43,304 nucleotides of DNA. It comes from Bacteroides sp. Lineage in GTDB: Bacteria; Bacteroidota; Bacteroidia; Bacteroidales; Bacteroidaceae. The translations under genes and the position numbers were made by a program. Below the pieces are notes generated by a model, which saw only the letters and a program-made list of their open reading frames with translations, was not told the DNA's origin and did not search any database. Shown here piece by piece: positions 34,327 through 43,256 of the stretch. The stretch's first letter is position 1. Each line of letters begins with the position of its first letter. Location of the stretch: NCBI GenBank assembly GCA_019416685.1, contig DXWV01000081.1, positions 1-43,304 of the forward strand, in the 5' to 3' direction.

Positions 34327-36516
34327 TTATAATTTTCTCAATCCTTTCAACTGGGATTTGTCTGTTACCGGAACTATGCTGATCGCATATCCTCCTCCTG
34401 CTACTGATACCTGCGTCAATTTAGATTTATTTGTCACAAGAACTTTTCTAATAGTATATGCTTGGGGATTGGTTTTGTAATCTGCATCTTTACCATCTGC
34501 ATAGATTGTGGCCACATATACCTTGTCGGAATCAAGAAAATCAAACATTATATTTGATGTAAATTTGTTATTGCCGGCAGTATTACCTACAAACCAATTG
34601 TCTGTATTCTTAGCTTTACGCGCTACTGTTATGTATTCGTTCGGTTCAGCTTCCAAATAGATACTTTTATCCCAATCCAACGCTACGTCTTTGATAAATT
34701 GAAAAGCATCAGGAAAGCGATCGTAATTTTCAAGTAAATCGCATGCCATTTGCAGGGGGCTGCTCATCGTTACATAAAGAGCCAACTGGTTCGCTAAAGT
34801 TGAATTACAATGAGAAGGGTTCTTTGGATTCAACTTAGCCATGTCCATCTCGAAAACACCGGGAGTGAAATCAATAGGACCTCCGATAACGCGGGTAAAA
34901 GGTAATATGGAAGTATGGCTGGCTTTGTTCCCTCCGTATGCCTGATATTCTGTTCCTCTTGTCGCCTCGTTTCCTATGAGGTTTGGCCAGGTACGACAGA
35001 TTCCGGTTGGTCTGACTGCCTCATGTGCGTTTACCATAATTTTATATTCTGCTGCTTTTTCAATTGCATACTGATAATGGTTATTCATCCATTGGCTGTA
35101 ATGGTATTCCCCTCTGGGTATGATATCTCCTACATATCCGCTTTTTACGGCAGGATATTCATATTTATTCATCAGCTGATAAGCTTTTTCCAGATGCCGT
35201 TCGTAGTTACGGATGGAAGAAGAGGTTTCATGGTGCATAATCATTTTCACCCCCTTGCTTTTGGCATACTGATAAATTTCTTCAATATCGAAATCGGGAT
35301 ATGGCGTTAGAAAGTCGAATACATAATCTTTTGTAAAACCAAACCAATCTTCCCATCCGATGTTCCAACCTTCTACCAATACTCCGTCAAAACCGTGTTT
35401 TGCTGCAAAATCAATATGCCGTTTCACGTTTTCGGTTGTAGCGCCATGCCTCCCATGGGGTTTTACTTTCGTAAAGTCATCTACCCCAAGATGTACGCTT
35501 GTCAATTCGTTTGTATAGGACCAGTCTTTCATTCCCGTAATCATTTCCCACCAGACACCTACATATTTCATCGGTTTTATCCACGAAGTATCCTCTATCT
35601 TACAGGGCTCATTTAAATTTAATGTGATATTTGATGCTAATATATCACGGGCGTCATCGCTTACAATGATCGTTCTCCAAGGTGTGTTACAAGGTGCTTG
35701 CATGTTTCCTTTTGATCCATTGGCATCGGGATTTATCCATGAACGGAAAATGAAATTTTTGTCATCCAGATCAAGATGCATACACCCATAATTTATAAGA
35801 GCAGCTTCGTGCAAATTTATATAAATACCATCGGCTGTTTTTAGTTGTAACGAAGTCTGGACTCCGGTTGGAGAAAATTCAGTTTCAGAAACATTACCGG
35901 TCCTGGCACTTGGCATTAACTTTCTGACTACCGAAAGTTTCGAGACGGTATAATCGTATTCTTGCGTATCATAATCTCCCGGAATCCAATAGGCAGTATG
36001 ATCGCCAGTCATAGCAAATTCCGTTAACTCCTCTTTTATCACAAAATAAATGAGGTTTTTCTGGTTTGGAAACTCATATCTGAATCCCAGACCATCGTCG
36101 AACAGCCGAAAGCGTATCAAAAGGTTTCTGTTCGTTTCAGATTGCTTTAATAATACCGATAGTTCGTTATAGTGATTACGGATGTATTTGGTTTCTCCCC
36201 AAACAGGTTGCCATGTTTCATCGAAACTATCCTCTTTGACTTCTAATAATGAGAAACCATCATACAAAGATGTTTTAGGGTCGGAACTTTTTATTATTTC
36301 AGTTCCAAATCCAACATCATCCCCTCCTTGCAAAACCAATCCGAGTTTACTGGGATTTATTACATCTTTTCCTTTATAGGATAATGAATAAGCGGGAATC
36401 CCGTTCTTTAAAATCTGGAATTGCATTTTCAAATTACCATCAGGTGATTGTAATTCAAGCGAATGGATAGTTCCTGCCATTAGACAACAACTCAATAGAA
36501 AAAATAACTTTTTCAT
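34327..36516 (-). CDS. GH97 inverting alpha-glucosidase, SusB-like
   Basis: The 729-aa protein has a signal peptide (about residues 1-18). The family order is clear: an N-terminal beta-super-sandwich, a TIM barrel (VGVWWEMITG, HGFDGVLVEGWN) and a C-terminal beta-sheet domain. The catalytic and calcium-binding Glu residues of Bacteroides thetaiotaomicron SusB map with identical spacing: HHETS (E430, SusB E439), NAHEAVRPTG (E499, SusB E508, the general acid or base position) and GNEATRGTEYQA (E523, SusB E532). This marks it as the inverting, alpha-glucosidase-type branch rather than the retaining alpha-galactosidase branch, which uses an Asp. It is monocistronic, divergent from susC and convergent with the BspA genes. 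In this locus it would trim terminal alpha-glucose. Confidence 0.93.
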   Translation of the reverse strand: MKKLFFLLSCCLMAGTIHSLELQSPDGNLKMQFQILKNGIPAYSLSYKGKDVINPSKLGLVLQGGDDVGFGTEIIKSSDPKTSLYDGFSLLEVKEDSFDETWQPVWGETKYIRNHYNELSVLLKQSETNRNLLIRFRLFDDGLGFRYEFPNQKNLIYFVIKEELTEFAMTGDHTAYWIPGDYDTQEYDYTVSKLSVVRKLMPSARTGNVSETEFSPTGVQTSLQLKTADGIYINLHEAALINYGCMHLDLDDKNFIFRSWINPDANGSKGNMQAPCNTPWRTIIVSDDARDILASNITLNLNEPCKIEDTSWIKPMKYVGVWWEMITGMKDWSYTNELTSVHLGVDDFTKVKPHGRHGATTENVKRHIDFAAKHGFDGVLVEGWNIGWEDWFGFTKDYVFDFLTPYPDFDIEEIYQYAKSKGVKMIMHHETSSSIRNYERHLEKAYQLMNKYEYPAVKSGYVGDIIPRGEYHYSQWMNNHYQYAIEKAAEYKIMVNAHEAVRPTGICRTWPNLIGNEATRGTEYQAYGGNKASHTSILPFTRVIGGPIDFTPGVFEMDMAKLNPKNPSHCNSTLANQLALYVTMSSPLQMACDLLENYDRFPDAFQFIKDVALDWDKSIYLEAEPNEYITVARKAKNTDNWFVGNTAGNNKFTSNIMFDFLDSDKVYVATIYADGKDADYKTNPQAYTIRKVLVTNKSKLTQVSVAGGGYAISIVPVTDKSQLKGLRKL

Positions 36517-36904
36517 GTTCTTTTAGTATCTGTTATTAAATAAAAATATGGTTGATATAAAATTTTCTTTTGGATATTTAAAATAGCACGAGGATTGTAG
36601 TGTCGGTGATTTCCTCCGGTTACTTTCATTCACGATATAATGATATTAAGATCACCATTGCAAAAATACAATTTTTTTCAATTATAACTTATTGCCTTTA
36701 AGTTTATTTCTGTGGTGTGTAAATGAGCAAAATATTGAATATTAGACATTTGGGTTCTTTATAATTGCTTTATCTCTGTTTTAGTCGTGTTTTGTTTGGG
36801 ATTTTTTCATAGTTTGTCGTTCTACAAGAAAAAAAACAGGATACTTTTGTTCCATAGAAATTTTTGATTCTAATATCAATCATTAAAACTAATTATAGAT
36901 ATAC
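36517..36904. other. Divergent regulatory region between GH97 and susC
   Basis: This 388-bp AT-rich stretch has no gene. On the minus strand, TATTTTTG (36668 to 36661) fits a -7 element for GH97, but no clear -33 is seen. On the plus strand, a TTTG/TACTTTTG pair precedes susC. Confidence 0.55.
36813..36849 (+). promoter_or_regulatory. Promoter-like element upstream of susC
   Basis: TTTG (36813-36816) and TACTTTTG (36842-36849) are 25 bp apart, with a G-A8-C tract in the spacer. The layout is the same as the element upstream of GH31 (12593-12629). The leader to the susC ATG would be about 50 nt. Confidence 0.4.
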
Positions 36905-39900
36905 ATGGAAAACAGCTTATCATCTAAAAAGATTCTTTTGTTTCTTTTTTTATTTTCTCCGGTTTTTTTATTTGCTCAAATAAAGACCATAACAGGAAAT
37001 GTAAAAAGTGATAGTGGAGAGCCGTTGGTAGGAGTTTCTATCAAGGCAAATGATGCAAACATGAGTTCATCCGTTGGTTCGATTACCAATTTGGATGGTA
37101 ATTATTCGATCCGGGTTACTTCGAAGACAGAACTAACATTCAGTTATGTTGGCTTTAAATCACAATCTGTTGTTGTTGGCAATCAGACAGCCATTAATAT
37201 TACGATGGTTGAAGAAACGCAGATGCTGGATGATTTTGTTGTGATCGGCTACGGAAAGGTGAAAAAAAGTGATATTACTGGAGCCATTTCTTCAGTTAAG
37301 GTAAAAGACATGGAAAATACGGCCAGTGCTGGTATTGAGTCGGCTCTGCAAGGAAAAGTTCCGGGTATGCTCGTTACGAAATCGAGTGGAGAACCTGGCG
37401 CAACTGCTGATATTCGACTTCGTGGTGTTGGTTCTTTTAATAGTTCGGGGCCGCTTTGGATCATTGATGGAGTACCTCAAAATCCGGGAGCAGAATTTAA
37501 TATGAATGATGCTGAATCGGTAGAAATACTTAGAGATGGTTCCGCTGCTGCTATCTATGGAGCACAGGCTGCAAATGGAGTAATTCTTGTGACGACGAAA
37601 CGGGGTAAGAAAGGAGAGTCCAAAATAAGTTTCAATTCCTATGTTGGGTTCAATACTCCTACCAAAATGCCCGATGTGCTCAGTACAAGGCAATTAAAGG
37701 AATTAAGATTGGAAGACTTCCGAGGGCAGGGAAAAATGACAGAAGCTGAAATGCTGGCTTTCCCGAGTCAATATAGCAGTAGTGGTGGTAAGAACATCAT
37801 GGCTTACGCATTGGATTATGACCTGACCAATGTTGATTATAACTGGAAAGATATTATTTTCGATACGGGATTGACTCAGAATTATGATCTTTCTTTCAGT
37901 AAAGGAACAGATGAATATAACTATTACGCTTCATTTAACTTATATGATGAAGGAGGAACATATTTGGATACACGTTTCAGACGTTATTCGTTTCGCCTTA
38001 ATTCTGAAATAAAATTGAATAAATGGGCTACATTCGGTGAAAACATGCAAATCCTTCATGTCAATAAAAAGCAAAACTCAAATTCGAACTATCTCGTTAG
38101 TTATATGCGCACTGTACCTTTTATGATGCCTTATGATAATACCAACCAACCGGGGGGATATGGTTATTTTCCAAAAACCAATGCTGACGGGAGTCCTATT
38201 ATAGACCCCATATCGGGAAAAGAGACAAGTATAGAAAATATGCTTGCTGCATACGATGGGCGCAACTTGCTGGCATATGAAGAAACTGCAGACAATAGAG
38301 CAAAGGACTTCAAAGTAAATGGGAATATCTATTTAAAGTTGCAACCTCTAAAAGATCTAACCATAACAGCAACTATGTTCGGCGGCTTTTTTACAGCCGA
38401 TAGTCGTCAGGAAGCCGGACAATACCAATATGCTGCCGAGAGTAAACTATATTCGTCCATGTATCAGGCCGTTTCAAGGGGATATTCATTGGGAGGAAAT
38501 CTCGTTGCAAATTATAACAAGACTTTCAATGACATACATTCTCTTGCTTTGATGGTTGGTATGGAATGTGAAAAATCTTATTCTACCGGTGTAAATGTCA
38601 GTGCTAAAAATATGATTGGCGATATTTACCGTGCATCTTTGGCAGACGCTGTAAACCGGCAGGCAAGCGATACTTATTCGAATGGTGCTTATCTGTCGTA
38701 TTTCGGACGTGTAAACTATAGCTTAATGGATAAATATATATTCATGGCAATGATCAGACGTGACGGCTATGACCGTTTTGGACCCGAAAACCGCTGGGGT
38801 AACTTCCCTTCCTTTTCGGGAGCATGGCGGATCAGTAATGAGAATTTTATAAAAGATAATCAGTCATTTGCGTGGTTGTCTGATCTGAAGCTCAGAGCAT
38901 CCTGGGGACTTTTGGGAAACATGGGTGGTATACAGCAGTTTCTCTATACAGCTAACTATATCACCCCGAATGCTAACTATGCATTGGGAAGTACAGATGC
39001 CGATGGGAACCAGACATCTGTGACAGGACTTCGTCTTGATAAGTTACCCAATCATAAGATCAAGTGGGAAGAAATATCTACGATCAACCTGGGACTCGAT
39101 ATAGGAGCGTTTAACAATGCCCTGCAGTTTACATTCGACTGGTATATTAAAAATACTTCAAACGCATTATTCAAGAGTTCGTTACCTGCAATGGCAGGAT
39201 TGGGAACTAATCTGCAGGATGTGTTTTATACTTTTAATGTTGGAAAAATAAGAAATACTGGTTTTGATGTGGAAGTTAATTATCGCAATAGAATAGGTAA
39301 GGAACTCAGTTACTCCGTTGGCGCCAACCTGGGATATGTGCGTAATAAGGTAAAGAATACAGATGGAAGCAACGCGGTTTTATATTCGGATCGGAAGGTT
39401 TTGGGTAGTCAGAATGTATCTGTCACACAAGTAGGACTCCCTATTGGTTCATTTTTTGCATATGATGCAATAGGGGTGTTTCAGACGCAGGAAGAAGTGG
39501 ATGAATATAACAAAAAGGCACAGGAAAATGGGTACAGTTATTACCAACAAACGGGAACAGGTCCTGGCGACTTGATATTCAGGGATGTAAATAATGACGG
39601 GCATATAACTTCTGATGATATTGTACATGTTGGTGACCCATGGCCGGATTTTACCTATGGGTTCCATATCGATTTGAATTACAAGTGGTTTGATTTCAAT
39701 GTACTGTTTCAAGGGGTTCAGGGTAATGATATTTTTAATAACTTCCGTCAGGTGACTCATTCATTGTATAATGACTATAACACGACCACTCATGCACTGG
39801 ACAGATGGACAGGTCCTGGAAGTACGAATAAAAACTTCAGAAGTTCTACCAGCGACCCGAATAATAATAAAAGTTCCGTTTCGACATGGTATATCGAGGA

Positions 39901-40141
39901 TGGATCCTATCTGAGAATGAAGAATGTTCATATTGGGTTTACATTTCCACAGCAATGGCTGAGTAAATGTGCCATATCCAAACTTCGTATTTATGCTTCC
40001 GCGCAGAACTTACTGACATTTACCAAATATGAAGGTTTTGATCCTGAATTTTCGGCTTCGCAGAATACTGCATTTGGTATAGATACTGGCAATTATCCGC
40101 AGTATAAAACATTCTTATTCGGTCTGCAAATAGATTTTTAA
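36905..40141 (+). CDS. susC: SusC/RagA-family TonB-dependent outer-membrane transporter
   Basis: The 1078-aa protein has a signal peptide ending LFAQ (about residue 24). A carboxypeptidase-D-like regulatory domain follows (ITGNVKSDSGEPLVGVSI...LDGNYSI...FSYVGFKSQ), then the TonB box region (LDDFVVIGYGKVKKSDITGA) and plug (ALQGKVPGMLV, IRLRGVGSFNSSGPLWIIDG, VEILRDGSAAAIYGAQAANGVILVTTKRG). The 22-strand barrel ends in an aromatic residue (LFGLQIDF). It imports oligosaccharides together with the SusD lid. No N-terminal extension for anti-sigma interaction (STN domain) is present, which argues against ECF-sigma control of this locus. It is first of three genes, 52 bp before susD. Confidence 0.96.
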   Translation: MENSLSSKKILLFLFLFSPVFLFAQIKTITGNVKSDSGEPLVGVSIKANDANMSSSVGSITNLDGNYSIRVTSKTELTFSYVGFKSQSVVVGNQTAINITMVEETQMLDDFVVIGYGKVKKSDITGAISSVKVKDMENTASAGIESALQGKVPGMLVTKSSGEPGATADIRLRGVGSFNSSGPLWIIDGVPQNPGAEFNMNDAESVEILRDGSAAAIYGAQAANGVILVTTKRGKKGESKISFNSYVGFNTPTKMPDVLSTRQLKELRLEDFRGQGKMTEAEMLAFPSQYSSSGGKNIMAYALDYDLTNVDYNWKDIIFDTGLTQNYDLSFSKGTDEYNYYASFNLYDEGGTYLDTRFRRYSFRLNSEIKLNKWATFGENMQILHVNKKQNSNSNYLVSYMRTVPFMMPYDNTNQPGGYGYFPKTNADGSPIIDPISGKETSIENMLAAYDGRNLLAYEETADNRAKDFKVNGNIYLKLQPLKDLTITATMFGGFFTADSRQEAGQYQYAAESKLYSSMYQAVSRGYSLGGNLVANYNKTFNDIHSLALMVGMECEKSYSTGVNVSAKNMIGDIYRASLADAVNRQASDTYSNGAYLSYFGRVNYSLMDKYIFMAMIRRDGYDRFGPENRWGNFPSFSGAWRISNENFIKDNQSFAWLSDLKLRASWGLLGNMGGIQQFLYTANYITPNANYALGSTDADGNQTSVTGLRLDKLPNHKIKWEEISTINLGLDIGAFNNALQFTFDWYIKNTSNALFKSSLPAMAGLGTNLQDVFYTFNVGKIRNTGFDVEVNYRNRIGKELSYSVGANLGYVRNKVKNTDGSNAVLYSDRKVLGSQNVSVTQVGLPIGSFFAYDAIGVFQTQEEVDEYNKKAQENGYSYYQQTGTGPGDLIFRDVNNDGHITSDDIVHVGDPWPDFTYGFHIDLNYKWFDFNVLFQGVQGNDIFNNFRQVTHSLYNDYNTTTHALDRWTGPGSTNKNFRSSTSDPNNNKSSVSTWYIEDGSYLRMKNVHIGFTFPQQWLSKCAISKLRIYASAQNLLTFTKYEGFDPEFSASQNTAFGIDTGNYPQYKTFLFGLQIDF

Positions 40142-40193
40142 ATGCAGGGAATGATGAAAACTATTTTATAATCAGAAAAACAATAAACATATT

Positions 40194-42065
40194 ATGAAAT
40201 ATATAAAATTGATACTGTGCATCGTCGTTTTCGGATGTTTTACATCATGTGAAGACTTTGTGGATGTCGAGAATTATGGAGGTATTCCGTCCGATGATCT
40301 TATAAACAGTGTTGAAAATGCCCAGACGGCTCTTAATGGAGCCTATAACGGATTGTACGGAGAATGGCTGTATTTTTATGGGATATATTATTATACCTGT
40401 TTTGCTACCGGTGAGCTTGAATTCAGGGCAACTCTGGAAGATGTAAAACCAATGGTGAACTTTGGTTATTTCGATGGTTCCAGTGCGATCTACTGTTACT
40501 GGAAGAATCTTTATTCTATCATTTCCAGATCTAACGATGTATGTACAAAGATATATTCGTTGAGGAATAGCGGTTCGTTAACTCAAACTGAAAATCAAGA
40601 ATTGGATAAGATGATCGGAGAATGTAATTTCCTTCGTGGTTTTGCTTATATGTCTCTAACCCGTTCGTTCGGGGATAAATTACCATCGCATCCGCAGTAT
40701 GATCCCAACGGCTTAGGAGTGCCTATAGTCGATACATTGATTGTTTCGAGAGATCAGTTAATGATACCACGTAACACTTTAGGTGAGTGCTGGAATGAAA
40801 TAATTACCAACTTTGAGACGGCATATAACCGTTTGCCAACTTCGTGGCAAACTACAAAATTAGGAGCAGTAACAAAAGGCGCAGCCGCAGGATATCTGGG
40901 ACAGGTGTATATGTATCTCGAAGATTACGGAAAAGCGAAAGAATGGTTTGTTAAAGCAATGGAGTGCGGAAATCAGACCGGTGGAGAATATCAATTAACT
41001 AAGGAATATGCGTGGAATTTCGATTTCAATCATGAGAATAATTCTGAATCTATTTTTGAGGTACAGTTCCAGACTGTGAATGACGATACCAAGGCTGGTT
41101 CTTACTTATGGAGACGTTTAGGACCCGACGGTGTCGGTGGTGGTTTTGGAATTGTAAATGTAGCAATGGATTGGGTGAATAAATACAATACAGGCTATGA
41201 GATTACCCAAGAAGTGTATGACAAAAATGTTTCATTACCTTCCAATAGTGAAACTAATATTGTTCTACGGGAACTGATGAAAATATATGGAACCGCGATA
41301 GGAATACAGGTTTTCTCAGAGGAAGAGTTTTTCAACCTTTATACAGGTGACTGGGATGCTTTAGGAAATGATATAAATACAGTATTAAGGGCCAATGGAT
41401 ATCGCTTGAATGTTAAGACAGAACCGGGTTGGGGTACAGTAAACAGTAAATACATTCAGACCTTCCTGAATGAATCACGTGCTGCAGACCCCCGTATGTA
41501 CGCTTCCTTCTATGTTCCAGGAAGAGACTCTATATCGACGAATTGGGCCGGGACCAATATAAAACCTTATCCTAACAGTTATTATGGATTTAAAAAATAC
41601 ATTCCTTATAATGCGATAGAGAATTGGGCAACAGAAGGGTTACCGGGTTTTGAAGGGCATAATTCAATCAATCAACGTATTTTCCGTCTTGCCGATCTGT
41701 ATTTGCAATATGCTGAGGCATGTTATAAAACGGCTGATATGACTAATGCTAAGAAATATTTGAATAAGGTAAGAAGAAGAGCGTGGGGATATCCGTTTGA
41801 TGATGCATCTTTAGCTGTGACTGTATCTGTCGATTATCCTTCTTCGGAAGATAGTGGTGATTTTATGGATGCCATAATAAAGGAACGTGAGAAAGAATTA
41901 TGTCTTGAGACTCATTTGTGGTTCGACTACTTACGCTGGAACAAAGCCGAAGAATTATTTGCAAGCAGGGGATTTGAGCCTAACAAACATCATCGCTTAC
42001 CGATTCCACTTACCGAAAGGCAGCTTGTAGGAATGAATGTATTATTACAAAATTCGGGATACTAA
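40194..42065 (+). CDS. susD: SusD/RagB-family surface glycan-binding lipoprotein
   Basis: The 623-aa protein has a lipoprotein signal with lipobox FTSC (C19), followed by acidic residues (EDFVDVE) as usual for surface-exposed lipoproteins in this phylum. SusD features include NAQTALNGAYNGLY, a CNFLRGFAYMSLTRSFGDKLP motif, KGAAAGYLGQVYMYLEDYGKAKEWF (TPR), RIFRLADLYLQYAEACYKT and the C-terminal IIKEREKELCLETHLWFDYLRW. The LTERQL near the end matches the usual terminal block. It forms the lid over the SusC barrel and binds the incoming oligosaccharide. It is longer than typical SusD proteins (500-550 aa), mainly through central loops, which may widen the binding face. Confidence 0.95.
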   Translation: MKYIKLILCIVVFGCFTSCEDFVDVENYGGIPSDDLINSVENAQTALNGAYNGLYGEWLYFYGIYYYTCFATGELEFRATLEDVKPMVNFGYFDGSSAIYCYWKNLYSIISRSNDVCTKIYSLRNSGSLTQTENQELDKMIGECNFLRGFAYMSLTRSFGDKLPSHPQYDPNGLGVPIVDTLIVSRDQLMIPRNTLGECWNEIITNFETAYNRLPTSWQTTKLGAVTKGAAAGYLGQVYMYLEDYGKAKEWFVKAMECGNQTGGEYQLTKEYAWNFDFNHENNSESIFEVQFQTVNDDTKAGSYLWRRLGPDGVGGGFGIVNVAMDWVNKYNTGYEITQEVYDKNVSLPSNSETNIVLRELMKIYGTAIGIQVFSEEEFFNLYTGDWDALGNDINTVLRANGYRLNVKTEPGWGTVNSKYIQTFLNESRAADPRMYASFYVPGRDSISTNWAGTNIKPYPNSYYGFKKYIPYNAIENWATEGLPGFEGHNSINQRIFRLADLYLQYAEACYKTADMTNAKKYLNKVRRRAWGYPFDDASLAVTVSVDYPSSEDSGDFMDAIIKEREKELCLETHLWFDYLRWNKAEELFASRGFEPNKHHRLPIPLTERQLVGMNVLLQNSGY

Positions 42066-42089
42066 CAACATTTGAATTGAACAATCAAT

Positions 42090-42119
42090 CCTCCCTTCGG
42101 GGAAATAAATCCCCGGAGG
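42090..42119 (+). other. Hairpin between susD and the CBM9-like gene
   Basis: CCTC (42090-42093) and CGGGGA (42098-42103) pair with TCCCCG (42110-42115) and GAGG (42116-42119), around a short AT loop and a 4-nt bulge. No T-run follows, so it is more likely an mRNA-stabilising or partial attenuation structure within the operon than a terminator. Confidence 0.5.
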
Positions 42120-42147
42120 AATTTATACTAATTAAAAATAAATTATT

Positions 42148-43161
42148 ATGAGAAAAAAGTTTACTGTTTTAGCGTTTGCTGTTTCAATGTTGACAGCTGG
42201 TAATTTGTTCGCTCAGGATTATTATGAGCACATTAAAACGATGAATATTTATTCGACGGATGAGTTTATTGAAATTGATGGAGTTGCCAATGAGAGTTGT
42301 TGGTCGGCAGCCGAAGTTACCGAAAATGCCATTGATGTCATAACACATGATTGGGGTGTAGAGCCTGTTCCCAATATATGGGGATATGAAGCGTCTTTCA
42401 AGGCTGTATACGACAAGCGTTACATTTATTTTTTCATTAAGGTAAAGGATAATACATATATACCTTATGATGAGGCACTTAAGAAATCGGATACAGGTGT
42501 GGATAATATTGAGTTGGTTTTCTTCCCCGATCCGGAAGGAAGAGATGAGTACCATTCTTCAATAGACGCACGTGGACGTGGTCAATCACAGTTACGTATG
42601 TCAGTTGGTAGCGAAGATAATCGCGCAACCGGTGGAGGTTATGTCGGAGGTAGAATTGTGAATAATAAGCTTACAGGTTATGAATATAAAACTGTAAGGA
42701 CAGCTGAGGGATATAATATTGAAGGAATTGTACCATGGAGTGAAGTAATTCCGGAAGGATACGAAGGAAATCTTGAAGTGGGCAAAAAAATATTGTTTGA
42801 TATCAATGCTTCTAACTGTACAGATTACGAAAGTAACACCCGTGTTGTAATTCTGGGTTGGTCCGGAGAAGATCATAATGCATGGAGATGGAATGCCGAG
42901 TTGGGAGAAATGCTTTTCATGGGACCACTTGGAGGATCAACAGCTATTGCGCAAACTGAAATATCAAATGTAAATTATACATTCGTTAACGGAGTATTAT
43001 CTCTTCAAAATGCTGATAACTTAAAGATAGACATCTGCGATATCGCTGGGAAAACTGTAAAATCGTTGACCTATACACAAGCGGTCGATTTGTCTGATTT
43101 ACAATCAGGCGTTTACATTGTGAACATAGCTGGTCGTACAAGCATTAAGATAATAAAATAA
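42148..43161 (+). CDS. CBM9-like surface glycan-binding protein with type IX tail
   Basis: The 337-aa protein has a signal peptide ending LFAQ (about residue 23). Residues about 35-265 form one CBM9-like sandwich: FIEIDGVANESCWSAAEV at the start, FKAVYDKRYIYFFIKVKD, NIELVFFPDPEG, and YNIEGIVPWSEVIPEG with ILFDINASNCTD. In family 9 modules such domains bind sugar chain ends. The last 60 residues are a type IX sorting domain (LKIDICDIAGKTVKSL, LSDLQSGVYIVNI). It occupies the position of SusE/SusF in a classical Sus operon but is unrelated to them and is not a lipoprotein. It probably captures glycan at the surface for the SusCD pair. Confidence 0.85.
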   Translation: MRKKFTVLAFAVSMLTAGNLFAQDYYEHIKTMNIYSTDEFIEIDGVANESCWSAAEVTENAIDVITHDWGVEPVPNIWGYEASFKAVYDKRYIYFFIKVKDNTYIPYDEALKKSDTGVDNIELVFFPDPEGRDEYHSSIDARGRGQSQLRMSVGSEDNRATGGGYVGGRIVNNKLTGYEYKTVRTAEGYNIEGIVPWSEVIPEGYEGNLEVGKKILFDINASNCTDYESNTRVVILGWSGEDHNAWRWNAELGEMLFMGPLGGSTAIAQTEISNVNYTFVNGVLSLQNADNLKIDICDIAGKTVKSLTYTQAVDLSDLQSGVYIVNIAGRTSIKIIK

Positions 43162-43221
43162 TAGGTGAATTGTTTTTTACAGGTAAATTGTTTCTCAGGA
43201 TATTTCGCAAATAAATAAATC

Positions 43222-43253
43222 GGGGATGTGTCAAAATAGGCACATCCCCTTTT
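43222..43253 (+). terminator. Terminator of the susC-susD-CBM9 operon
   Basis: GGGGATGTG (43222-43230) pairs perfectly with CACATCCCC (43241-43249) around a 10-nt loop, followed by TTTT (43250-43253). It lies 60 bp after the stop. Confidence 0.9.
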
Positions 43254-43256
43254 GTG

